6,526 nucleotides of DNA from Candidatus Omnitrophota bacterium (GCA_028717985.1 JAQUMS010000073.1:1-6526), one strand, 5' to 3'; shown: positions 1 to 5,875, numbered from the stretch's first letter. Made by a program: numbers and translations. The notes: generated from the letters alone by a model not told the origin.

Positions 1-1
1 T

Positions 2-67
2 ATTGATACGACTTTTTTGAACATAGAAGAAGTGGTCGATGTTTTATTTAAACAAATCTCCGTATAA
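2..67 (+). CDS. cmk: C-terminus of probable cytidylate kinase (partial)
   Basis: An open frame enters from the left edge and ends with TAA only 3 nt before lepA. It encodes 21 residues beginning IDTTFLNIEEVVDVL. The pattern (V)IDTTxLxIEEVVxxI is typical of the last helix of bacterial (d)CMP kinases, which phosphorylate CMP and dCMP to the diphosphates in the cytoplasm. Only the tail is visible, so no P-loop or other catalytic residue can be checked. Another P-loop kinase or a fusion protein ending in this motif is possible. The tiny gap to lepA suggests both lie on one transcript, which would explain why no promoter is seen before lepA. Confidence 0.6.
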   Translation: MDTTFLNIEEVVDVLFKQISV

Positions 68-70
68 CCT

Positions 71-1870
71 ATGGAAAAATCTCTAATCCGTAACTTCTCT
101 ATTATAGCCCATATTGACCATGGGAAATCAACCCTTGCCGATAGAGTGCTTGAAATGACAGGCGCTATGGACATGAGGCATGCTAAAGATCAGGTTTTAG
201 ACGATATGGACCTGGAACGGGAACGCGGCATAACTATTAAAGCTTCTACCGTACGATTGGCGTATAAAGCGTCTGATGGAAAAGAATATGTGTTTAATTT
301 GATCGATACGCCCGGGCATGTCGATTTCACCTATGAAGTTTCCAAGTCTCTTTCTGCCTGTGAGGGCGCGATCTTGCTTATTGACGCCGCGCAGGGGATT
401 GAGGCCCAAACCATAGCGAATTATTACCTCGCGATTGAAAATAATCTTGAAATAATACCCTTGATCAATAAAATCGATCTTACCAGCATTGATCTTGACA
501 AGGTTAAACAGCAGGTTACAACGGTCCTGGGTTTTAAAGAAGAAGATATAATTCTTGCTTCCGCAAAAGAGGGAACGGGCGTAAAAGATATGCTTGAACG
601 CATCGTCAAAATGATCCCCGCGCCGGAAGGAGAGAGTGATAATCCGCTGAAAGCACTTGTGTTCGACTGCCGTTTCGATGCATACCGGGGCGTTGTGGTC
701 TTTGTCAGGATCATAGACGGGGTTATAGATTATAAAACTCAGCTAAAATTTTTGCATTCGGGTGATCAGTATAAGATCGAAGAGTTGGGCGTGTTTAAGA
801 ACCTGAAATATTCCAAAGTCGATACATTGACCTGTGGGGAAGTCGGATATATTATCGCCAATATCCGGGACGCGCGTGAAATAGTTATCGGGGATACTAT
901 TACGGATGTCCGCAAACCCTGTTCTGAGGCCCTGCCGGGATTCCGTCAATTAAAACCTCTTGTTTTCTGCGGTATCTATCCCGTTAACCCCGCGGATTTT
1001 CCGAATTTACGCGACGCGATGGATAAACTGAAATTATCCGACGCTTCGTTTGTTTTTGAACCGGAAAACAGCCAGTCATTCGGGATGGGATTCCGCTGCG
1101 GATTTCTCGGCCTCCTGCATATGGAAATAGTCCAAGAACGGCTTGAAAGGGAATATAATCTAAATTTAATATTGACTGTTCCCAATGTTGTATATAGAAT
1201 ACGAAAGACTGACGGTGAACTTGTTGAAGTCGATACTCCTTCAAAATTTCCTCCTCCCCAGGATATTGAAGAAGCGTTTGAGCCGTACGCCAGCCTTTTG
1301 CTGGTCATTCCGGTTGAATCCATTGACCCGGTATGCGAACTTGTTAAATCAAGAAGGGGGTCGTATAATTCCACGGAATATCTCGGGGTGGACAGAGTCA
1401 AACTTAATTTTAGTATTCCTCTTAATGAAATTATAGTTGATTTTTACGACCGGTTAAAATCCGTCACGAGAGGCTACGGCTCCATGGATTATGAATTCAA
1501 AGATTATATCCCCGCGAAACTGGTGAAAATGGATGTGATGTTTAACGGGGCTGTGTGCGACGCCTTTTCATCCCTCATTAATAAAGAAAAGGTGGCGGCT
1601 AAAGCCCACGCGCTTGCCAACAGGCTCAGAGAGCTTATACCCCGCCAGTTATTTGAAGTTTCCATTCAGGTCGCGGTAGGGACCCAAATCCTGGCATCGG
1701 AAAGAGTGCGCTCTCTCAGCAAGCACGTTACGGGTAAATGTTATGGCGGCGATATTACCCGGAAAAGAAAACTCTGGGACAATCAAAAAGAAGGCAAGAA
1801 AAGACTGAAGCAGATCGGAAAAGTTGAAATTCCCCAAGAAGCTTTTCTTGAAGTTTTGAGGTTACAATAA
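71..1870 (+). CDS. lepA: Elongation factor 4 (LepA), ribosome-associated GTPase
   Basis: Full-length 599-aa EF4, the usual size for the family. EF4 binds the ribosome, hydrolyses GTP, and is linked to back-translocation and to translation initiation or ribosome biogenesis. All G motifs are visible: G1 AHIDHGKST (13-21), G2 ERERGITIK (49-57), G3 DTPGH (79-83), G4 NKID (133-136) and G5 SAK (164-166). The EF-G-like domains follow, including FGMGFRCGFLGLLHMEIVQE. The LepA-specific C-terminal domain carries KCYGGDITRKRKLW and ends with KVEIPQEAFLEVLRLQ. The start is chosen because SLIRNFSIIAHIDHGKST is the normal N-terminus. No Shine-Dalgarno precedes it, and the upstream stop lies 3 nt away, so translational coupling is likely. 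Residue 59 is Ser, where most LepA proteins I know have Gln (IKAQ). Confidence 0.97.
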   Translation: MEKSLIRNFSIIAHIDHGKSTLADRVLEMTGAMDMRHAKDQVLDDMDLERERGITIKASTVRLAYKASDGKEYVFNLIDTPGHVDFTYEVSKSLSACEGAILLIDAAQGIEAQTIANYYLAIENNLEIIPLINKIDLTSIDLDKVKQQVTTVLGFKEEDIILASAKEGTGVKDMLERIVKMIPAPEGESDNPLKALVFDCRFDAYRGVVVFVRIIDGVIDYKTQLKFLHSGDQYKIEELGVFKNLKYSKVDTLTCGEVGYIIANIRDAREIVIGDTITDVRKPCSEALPGFRQLKPLVFCGIYPVNPADFPNLRDAMDKLKLSDASFVFEPENSQSFGMGFRCGFLGLLHMEIVQERLEREYNLNLILTVPNVVYRIRKTDGELVEVDTPSKFPPPQDIEEAFEPYASLLLVIPVESIDPVCELVKSRRGSYNSTEYLGVDRVKLNFSIPLNEIIVDFYDRLKSVTRGYGSMDYEFKDYIPAKLVKMDVMFNGAVCDAFSSLINKEKVAAKAHALANRLRELIPRQLFEVSIQVAVGTQILASERVRSLSKHVTGKCYGGDITRKRKLWDNQKEGKKRLKQIGKVEIPQEAFLEVLRLQ

Positions 1871-1871
1871 G

Positions 1872-2462
1872 ATGAAAAAGGAAATTAAAAAGAAATTAAA
1901 ATCAGAAGTCAGGGAATTTATTGAAGCGGCGTTATTCGCCGCTTTTATCGCTCTATGCATTATACGGCCGTTTATTGTCCAGACATTTAAAATTCCCACC
2001 GGCTCAATGCGCACGACATTAATCGAAAAAGACCTGATCATAGTGAATAAATTTATTTACGGAGGGAAAATTCCCTTCACCGATTGGAGAATGCCCGGTT
2101 TGCGTCAGCCTCAAAGAGGAGATGTAATCGTTTTTATTTATCCCGAAGACCAGCGTAAATTTTTTATTAAACGGCTTATAGGATTGCCCGGCGAAACGGT
2201 GGAAATCAAAAACGGAAGTGTTTATATAAACGATGCGCCTCTTTCCGATTCCGTGTTCAATAAAATTTATTATTATAACAAAGGCGATAACGCCAAAGAA
2301 GGACAGAAAATCGTTGTCCCTCCGGATTCATATTTTGTTCTCGGGGATAATTCAGCTTCATCGCTGGACAGCAGATTTTGGGGATTCGTGCCTAAAAATA
2401 ATGTTTTGGGAAAAGCCTTTTTTATTTATTGGCCCCCCCAGAGGATGAGAGTAATTCATTAG
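1872..2462 (+). CDS. lepB: Signal peptidase I
   Basis: 196-aa type I signal peptidase of family S26, which cleaves signal peptides from exported preproteins at the outer face of the cytoplasmic membrane. A charged N-terminus (KKEIKKKLK) precedes one membrane segment at about 17-36. Box B holds the nucleophile in PTGSM (Ser45). The general base is Lys100 in FFIKRLIGLPGETVEI. Box E GDNSxxSxDSRFWG (158-171) is intact. The single N-terminal anchor and modest length resemble the shorter bacterial enzymes rather than the 324-aa two-span E. coli LepB. It starts 1 nt after the lepA stop, with GAGG at 1858-1861 about 10 nt upstream. The lepA-lepB pairing is the classic one for which lepA was named. 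The btuF product encoded downstream is a plausible substrate. Confidence 0.96.
   Translation: MKKEIKKKLKSEVREFIEAALFAAFIALCIIRPFIVQTFKIPTGSMRTTLIEKDLIIVNKFIYGGKIPFTDWRMPGLRQPQRGDVIVFIYPEDQRKFFIKRLIGLPGETVEIKNGSVYINDAPLSDSVFNKIYYYNKGDNAKEGQKIVVPPDSYFVLGDNSASSLDSRFWGFVPKNNVLGKAFFIYWPPQRMRVIH
1924..1946 (+). other. Terminator-like hairpin inside the start of lepB
   Basis: AAGCGGCG (1924-1931) and CGCCGCTT (1937-1944) form a perfect 8-bp, GC-rich stem with a TTATT loop, followed by TT and then ATCG. It lies about 52 nt into lepB, within codons for the start of the membrane segment (EAALFAAF). Alanine codons GCG and GCC produce much of the stem, so chance is possible. The short U-run makes strong termination doubtful. 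An attenuating or mRNA-stability role between lepA and lepB is only an inference. Confidence 0.4.
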
Positions 2463-2535
2463 GTCATAGGTCGTTCATAGGAAATTCTATTGTGTTTTTA
2501 CTATGAGCTATGGCCTATGAGCTATGACCTATGCC
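2463..2535 (+). repeat. CTATGNN heptad tandem repeat with inverted partner copies
   Basis: Five contiguous 7-bp units of CTATGNN occupy 2501-2535, with variable ends AG, GC, AG, AC and CC. The array stops exactly at the pgsA ATG. Upstream, two inverted copies (TCATAGG at 2464-2470 and 2475-2481) face it. CATAGGTC (2465-2472) can pair with GACCTATG (2526-2533), and TCATAGG (2475-2481) with CCTATGA (2514-2520). This gives a 15-bp interrupted stem around a 32-nt loop. The element fills nearly the whole lepB-pgsA gap, and no Shine-Dalgarno is visible there. It looks like a microsatellite-type or dispersed palindromic repeat. Its function is unknown. Confidence 0.8.
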
Positions 2536-3096
2536 ATGAACATTGCCAACAAAATATCGTTATTCAGGATTTTAAGTGTCCCTGTTTTCATTGCCTGTTT
2601 GCATTATTCTTCAGAACATCCCTCATTGCGCCTTATCGCGTTTTCCGTTTTCGTAATTGCCGTTCTTTCAGACGCCATAGACGGATATATAGCACGAAAA
2701 ACAAAACAAAAATCAAAAGCCGGGCTGGTGCTTGACCCTCTCGCTGACAAACTCCTGTTATTGAGCGCGTTCGTCGTTTTCTACCTGATGAAAGAAATAC
2801 CTTTTTGGGTAATTCTAATCGTTATAACCCGCGACACGTTGATTCTTATCGGTTCTATAGTTATCTATATTGTTAAACAGGAAATTAACGTGTATCCGTC
2901 CTGGTGGGGAAAATTTACGACAATGTTTCAAATGCTTTTCGTCACTATTGTTTTACTTCAATGGACCATGATTGCCGATAAAGTTCTCCTTGTGGCAATA
3001 GCTTTTACGGTTATTTCCGGCGCCGATTATCTTCGCAGAGGATTTAATATTTTGTATGTGCAGGATACCGCGTCAAAAAATCAAAAAAGCGCGTAA
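2536..3096 (+). CDS. pgsA: CDP-diacylglycerol--glycerol-3-phosphate 3-phosphatidyltransferase
   Basis: 186-aa integral membrane enzyme of the CDP-alcohol phosphotransferase family. PgsA transfers the phosphatidyl group from CDP-diacylglycerol to glycerol-3-phosphate, the committed step to phosphatidylglycerol. The full family signature is present: Asp46, Asp49, Gly50, Ala53, Arg54, then eight residues to Gly63, Asp67 and Asp71. Hydrophobic segments lie before and after it. The N-terminus MNIANKISLFRILSVPVF closely matches the usual PgsA start (M-N-x-x-N-K-I/L-T/S-x-x-R), so I start at 2536. An in-frame ATG at 2524 would add MTYA, but those codons come from the CTATGNN array. Neither start has a Shine-Dalgarno. 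Phosphatidylserine or other CDP-alcohol enzymes share the signature; the N-terminus and length favour PgsA, and the plsY neighbour fits. Confidence 0.9.
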   Translation: MNIANKISLFRILSVPVFIACLHYSSEHPSLRLIAFSVFVIAVLSDAIDGYIARKTKQKSKAGLVLDPLADKLLLLSAFVVFYLMKEIPFWVILIVITRDTLILIGSIVIYIVKQEINVYPSWWGKFTTMFQMLFVTIVLLQWTMIADKVLLVAIAFTVISGADYLRRGFNILYVQDTASKNQKSA

Positions 3097-3124
3097 TTAA
3101 TTGCGCAGTACCTATCCCTAAAAA

Positions 3125-3129
3125 AAGGA
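3125..3129 (+). promoter_or_regulatory. Shine-Dalgarno of plsY
   Basis: AAGGA lies 11 nt before the ATG at 3141 and supports that start. It is one of only two clear ribosome binding sites in the window; the other is GAGG before lepB. Confidence 0.6.
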
Positions 3130-3140
3130 AATCACTCAAA

Positions 3141-3773
3141 ATGCAATACCTTTTATTTTTATGTGGCATAATAATCAGCTATTGTATAGGCGCGATCCCC
3201 ACGGCGTATTTGTTCGGAAAAGTCCTTAAAGGGATCGATATACGGCAATTCGGTTCCGGGAATGTGGGCGCGACCAACGCCTTACGAGTGCTCGGTAAAG
3301 GCCCCGGAGTCATAGTCCTGTGCATTGATATATTAAAAGGATTTATTGTCGCGGTGAATATCGCGGATTTTTTCTCTTCCCGGATCACTATCGTCCCGAA
3401 TACCGAGGTCTTGCGGATAATTTTGGGTCTGGTTTCCATTTGCGGGCATAATTGGACAGTATTCCTTAATTTTAAAGGCGGCAAGGGGATTGCGACAACG
3501 CTCGGAGTCCTGCTCGGTCTTGCGCTTCGTATCCAGGGACTGAATTCTGTCCTCGGCCTGGTCATACTGATCTGGCTTATTGTTTTTTTACTTACTCGTA
3601 TAATCTCTATTGCGTCTATTTGTGCCGGATTGTCCCTGCCCGTACTCCTTATCTTTTTTAAACAATCCCCGATCCTTATTGTAACCGGCTTTATTTTGTG
3701 CGCTTTCGTGGTTATACGGCATAAAACCAACATAGACCGCCTTCGCCAAGGAAAAGAAAAAAGGATTTTTTAA
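3141..3773 (+). CDS. plsY: Acyl-phosphate--glycerol-3-phosphate acyltransferase PlsY
   Basis: 210-aa polytopic membrane protein, the normal PlsY length. PlsY acylates the 1-position of glycerol-3-phosphate using acyl-phosphate from PlsX, giving lysophosphatidic acid, the first step of bacterial phospholipid synthesis. All three conserved motifs are visible: GSGNVGATNALRVLG (38-52), GHNWTVFLNFKGGKGIATTLG (102-122), and the C-terminal RHKTNIDRLRQGKEKRI (193-209) with His194 and Asn197. About five hydrophobic segments are present. The gap from pgsA is 44 nt, with AAGGA upstream. PlsY makes the precursor of the CDP-diacylglycerol that PgsA uses, so the two neighbours serve the same pathway. The gene has no unusual features. 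Confidence 0.97.
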   Translation: MQYLLFLCGIIISYCIGAIPTAYLFGKVLKGIDIRQFGSGNVGATNALRVLGKGPGVIVLCIDILKGFIVAVNIADFFSSRITIVPNTEVLRIILGLVSICGHNWTVFLNFKGGKGIATTLGVLLGLALRIQGLNSVLGLVILIWLIVFLLTRIISIASICAGLSLPVLLIFFKQSPILIVTGFILCAFVVIRHKTNIDRLRQGKEKRIF

Positions 3774-3789
3774 TTCTTCCTGGTATACA

Positions 3790-4674
3790 ATGACTTCAAA
3801 AAATCTCTATGAAAACCGTTTTATTTTTTCCTCCGGCGCTCCCGACAAAGCCGAATTACTTCGCGGTTTATTAAAGCTTTACGGAGTAGAAGAACAGGAA
3901 ATCGTCGAAGTCAATCAAAACGGTAAAACAGAAATATCGCTGTTTACCGGCTCAAAACGCCGGGCTTTTTTTTTAAAAGAGAAGATGGCCTGCCTTTTTC
4001 ACTCAGGAATATCCGTCTCAGTTAAATCTTTAAAAACAAGCGACTGGCAAACACGGTGGAAACAAGATTTTAAAACATTCGCGCTCACAAGAAATTTATC
4101 TATTGTTCCGGCGTGGGAAAAAAAATCCTGGAAAAAGGGAAAAACCGAACCACTTTTTATAGATACCGATACGGTATTTGGAACAGGGATGCATCCCACG
4201 ACCCGTTTTATGGCGGGCTTTATTGAGTCTAAACGCGGACAATTCAATGACTTCTTGGATATTGGAACCGGGACGGGTATTCTAAGTCTTGTTGCATGGA
4301 AAAACGGCTGTAAACAGATCTGGTGCCTTGATATCAGCAGGGAAGCTGTTCAAGTCGCTAAACGAAATTTCCAAAACAATCAATGCCGTCCCAAATTTAT
4401 ACGTGCCATGGACTTCACAAAGTTTAAGACCCTTAAGAAATTCGATTTTGTCGCCGCAAATGTCCTTTCGTTTGATCTGATACGAATGAAAGATTCGATC
4501 ATTTCCCGCGTCAGACCGGGTAAATTCCTGGCAGTTTCAGGAATTTACCTTAAAAATTTCCCTATGTTCAGAAAAAGGTTTGCGGGCCCGCAGTTACGAT
4601 GCCTTACAACGGTCAAGAAAGACGGATGGGCGGCAGTATTGTATACGCGCGAAAAAGGTGCAGAAAACGAGTAA
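3790..4674 (+). CDS. prmA: Ribosomal protein L11 methyltransferase-like (PrmA family), divergent
   Basis: 294-aa class I SAM-dependent methyltransferase with PrmA architecture. PrmA methylates amino groups of ribosomal protein L11. A degenerate N-terminal domain (about 1-80) leads into the linker WxxxWKQDFKTF (86-97) and SIVPAW (104-109). The family signature appears as DTDTVFGTGMHPTT (125-138), where PrmA usually reads DPxxAFGTGxHxTT. SAM motif I is DIGTGTG (157-163), and Asp181 sits at the end of strand 2. The substrate-site ANI motif is ANV (222-225 AANV, Asn224). PGKFLAVSGI (243-252) matches PGGxLxxSGI. The start follows plsY by 16 nt without a Shine-Dalgarno. The fold is certain. L11 as substrate is likely, but the signature changes and weak N-terminal domain mean a related protein target is possible. 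It closes the lepA block, alongside another ribosome-acting protein. Confidence 0.8.
   Translation: MTSKNLYENRFIFSSGAPDKAELLRGLLKLYGVEEQEIVEVNQNGKTEISLFTGSKRRAFFLKEKMACLFHSGISVSVKSLKTSDWQTRWKQDFKTFALTRNLSIVPAWEKKSWKKGKTEPLFIDTDTVFGTGMHPTTRFMAGFIESKRGQFNDFLDIGTGTGILSLVAWKNGCKQIWCLDISREAVQVAKRNFQNNQCRPKFIRAMDFTKFKTLKKFDFVAANVLSFDLIRMKDSIISRVRPGKFLAVSGIYLKNFPMFRKRFAGPQLRCLTTVKKDGWAAVLYTREKGAENE
4519..4549 (+). repeat. Perfect 12-bp inverted repeat inside prmA
   Basis: GGTAAATTCCTG (4519-4530) and CAGGAATTTACC (4538-4549) are exact reverse complements separated by the 7-nt loop GCAGTTT. The repeat covers codons 244-254, which encode the conserved GKFLAVSGI stretch. No U-run follows (CTTAAAAATTT), so it does not look like a terminator. 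Its role is unknown. Confidence 0.7.
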
Positions 4675-4681
4675 TAAAAAC

Positions 4682-4709
4682 TTGACATTTTTTTGTAACG
4701 TTGTATAAC
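4682..4709 (+). promoter_or_regulatory. Sigma70-type promoter for the btu leader
   Basis: A perfect -35 box TTGACA (4682-4687) is followed, after 16 nt, by a -10 box TATAAC (4704-4709, five of six matches). Transcription would start near 4716, about 11 nt before P1 of the riboswitch. The -35 lies 8 nt after the prmA stop. This position gives the B12 genes their own promoter while leaving them open to read-through from prmA. Confidence 0.72.
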
Positions 4710-4726
4710 TAAAACAATACACATAT

Positions 4727-4884
4727 TATACAGGTCAGGGAAATCCGTAAGCTTGTAAAAGGCTGAAGCGGATACGGTCCCGCCGCTGTAAAGAGATTCG
4801 AAATTCCCGGATTTGCCACTGGCCGAAAGGCTGGGAAGGCAGGGGAAAATAGGTACGCTCTAAGTCAGAATACCTGCCTGTATA
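4727..4884 (+). ncRNA. Cobalamin riboswitch aptamer
   Basis: An adenosylcobalamin-family aptamer that senses B12 in the nascent leader RNA. P1 is a perfect 8-bp helix, TATACAGG (4727-4734) with CCTGTATA (4877-4884). P4 pairs GGGA (4738-4741) with TCCC (4778-4781). P5 pairs ATCCG (4743-4747) with CGGAT (4769-4773). The core ACGGTCCCGCCGCTGTAA (4774-4791) matches the conserved CGGxCCCGCCACTGTxA. CACTGG-type sequence with a GAAA tetraloop (4825-4828) and TGGGAAGGC (4832-4840) follow. The B12 box AAGTCAGAATACCTGCC (4862-4878) ends the core. L5 departs from the usual GGTGxAAxxCC: it reads CTTGTAAAAGG (4752-4762), with the closing pairs changed. The gene downstream is a B12 transporter, which agrees with the call. 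Confidence 0.95.
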
Positions 4885-4922
4885 CAGATTCCCCGCGGAA
4901 GGGCTATAGTAAATTTGGGTGC
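4885..4922 (+). promoter_or_regulatory. Riboswitch expression platform, switching segment
   Basis: This segment lies between the aptamer and the terminator. TTCC (4889-4892) and GGAA (4897-4900) can close a CCGC loop, which may be the L13 partner of the L5 kissing interaction. GGGT (4917-4920) can pair with ACCC (4924-4927), and GCGG (4895-4898) with CCGC (4926-4929). Both pairings consume the 5' arm of the terminator, so either could act as antiterminator. The exact switch is inferred, not demonstrated. Confidence 0.5.
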
Positions 4923-4962
4923 AACCCGCCGGCATTACCTTGACAGCGGGTTTTTTTATTTT
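4923..4962 (+). terminator. Intrinsic terminator of the cobalamin riboswitch
   Basis: AACCCGC (4923-4929) pairs with GCGGGTT (4946-4952) in a 7-bp stem around a 16-nt loop. The T-rich tract TTTTTATTTT runs through 4962. It lies about 65 nt before the btuF ATG, the expected arrangement for ligand-induced termination. No other terminator is visible after prmA, so it could also stop read-through from the lepA-prmA operon when B12 is plentiful. Confidence 0.88.
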
Positions 4963-5026
4963 GGGGCACACAAGCGGCTTGTACCTTGGTCTGCCGGATT
5001 GTTTAGTACAAAAAAGTACACGTTAA
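4963..5026 (+). other. Untranslated leader between terminator and btuF
   Basis: This 64-nt stretch has no convincing gene and no Shine-Dalgarno before the btuF ATG. TTGTAC (4979-4984) could pair with GTACAA (5006-5011), and GTAC recurs at 5006-5009 and 5016-5019 around an A-run. These structures are weak and I assign no function to them. Confidence 0.5.
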
Positions 5027-5875
5027 ATGCGCACTCTAATTTCATTCATGATGGTGTTGTGTTTTTGCGCGGGGGCCGGCCCGGCGGCGGCACATGATAC
5101 ATTACGGATCATTTCCCTCGCTCCCGCCACGACAGAAATCCTTTTTGCCTTGGGGCTTGATAAGCAGATCATTGGCATAAGTTCATATTGTAATTATCCG
5201 GAACAGGCAAAGAATAAAGACCGCGTGGGGACGTTCAGCGAACCTAACATTGAAAAGATCATTTCATTAAAACCTGACATGATCTTCTGCACCGGTCTTG
5301 AACAGGCGCCGATAGTCGAGAATTTGAGAAAACTCGGGTTTATCGTATATGTAAGCGATCCTGTAAATATCGCCGGATTGTTTTCTTCAATAATAGAAAT
5401 AGGCCGGGCGACCGGGAAACAAGCGGAAGCGGCGGAATTAGTTACCGCTATGAAGCAGAATATTGATGAAATATCTTCACGGGTACAATCTGTTCCAAAA
5501 GAAAAAAAACCGAAAGTTTTTATTGAAATATGGCATGATCCTCTTATGACTGCCGGTAATCATTCATACATCGATCAGCTTATTTCCCTCGCGGGAGGAA
5601 TTAATATCGCGTTTGATACCCGCCGCCCGTATAGTTGTTTCAGCGTTGAACAGGTAATAAAACGCGATCCTGACTGTATCATCCTGGCATATATGACGGG
5701 AGGGGACACAAACCCCCTGGATATATTAAAAAACAGGATTGGATGGAAAGATATCTCCGCTGTCAAAAATAAACGCGTTTTTAACGATATGAATCCGGAT
5801 TTATTTCTCAGGCCCGGGCCTCGTTTACCTGAAGCCTTGCGTTTACTGTATTCTAAACTATATCCACAAACATGA
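5027..5875 (+). CDS. btuF: Vitamin B12 (corrinoid) ABC transporter, periplasmic binding protein
   Basis: 282-aa class III (helical-backbone) solute-binding protein that would deliver corrinoids to the BtuC permease. An N-terminal signal peptide (1-22) with hydrophobic core LISFMMVLCFCAGAG ends AAA-HD, a good signal peptidase I site. No proper lipobox is seen. The mature protein opens with the family motif RIISLAPATTEILFALG (27-43). GTFSEPNIEKIISLKPDMI (68-86) and FSVEQVIKRDPDCIIL (205-220) are the equivalent lobe positions, with Glu76 and Glu208 as candidate salt-bridge residues to BtuC. The C-terminus has NPDLFLRPGPR (256-266), common in corrinoid-binding members. Haem and siderophore binders share this fold; the riboswitch upstream decides for B12. 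No Shine-Dalgarno is evident, and Met8 and Met9 are alternative starts that would shorten the signal peptide. Confidence 0.92.
   Translation: MRTLISFMMVLCFCAGAGPAAAHDTLRIISLAPATTEILFALGLDKQIIGISSYCNYPEQAKNKDRVGTFSEPNIEKIISLKPDMIFCTGLEQAPIVENLRKLGFIVYVSDPVNIAGLFSSIIEIGRATGKQAEAAELVTAMKQNIDEISSRVQSVPKEKKPKVFIEIWHDPLMTAGNHSYIDQLISLAGGINIAFDTRRPYSCFSVEQVIKRDPDCIILAYMTGGDTNPLDILKNRIGWKDISAVKNKRVFNDMNPDLFLRPGPRLPEALRLLYSKLYPQT

Noticed and set aside
976..1401. 141-codon open frame on the minus strand opposite lepA
   Set aside because: It overlaps the conserved EF4 coding region, has a low-complexity Ser/Thr-rich product and no supporting signals.
2490..2735. 81-codon frame overlapping the start of pgsA
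   Set aside because: It reads through the CTATGNN repeat and then out of frame into pgsA, with no recognisable motif.
3091..3106. Imperfect palindrome GCGTAATT/AATTGCGC at the pgsA end, considered as a terminator
   Set aside because: It has no loop and no T-run and is AT-rich in the middle, so it is unlikely to terminate transcription.
3179..3733. 184-codon open frame on the minus strand opposite plsY
   Set aside because: It lies entirely antisense to a clear plsY, its product resembles no family I know, and it has no ribosome binding site. It is a coding shadow.
5073..5082. GGGCCGGCCC palindrome and GC-rich patch in the btuF signal peptide
   Set aside because: Gly/Ala/Pro codons of the signal-peptide end explain the composition, and no regulatory arrangement is visible.
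5810..5821. 12-bp palindrome AGGCCCGGGCCT in btuF
   Set aside because: It has no loop and simply encodes the conserved RPGPR motif with GC-rich codons, so coding constraint explains it.
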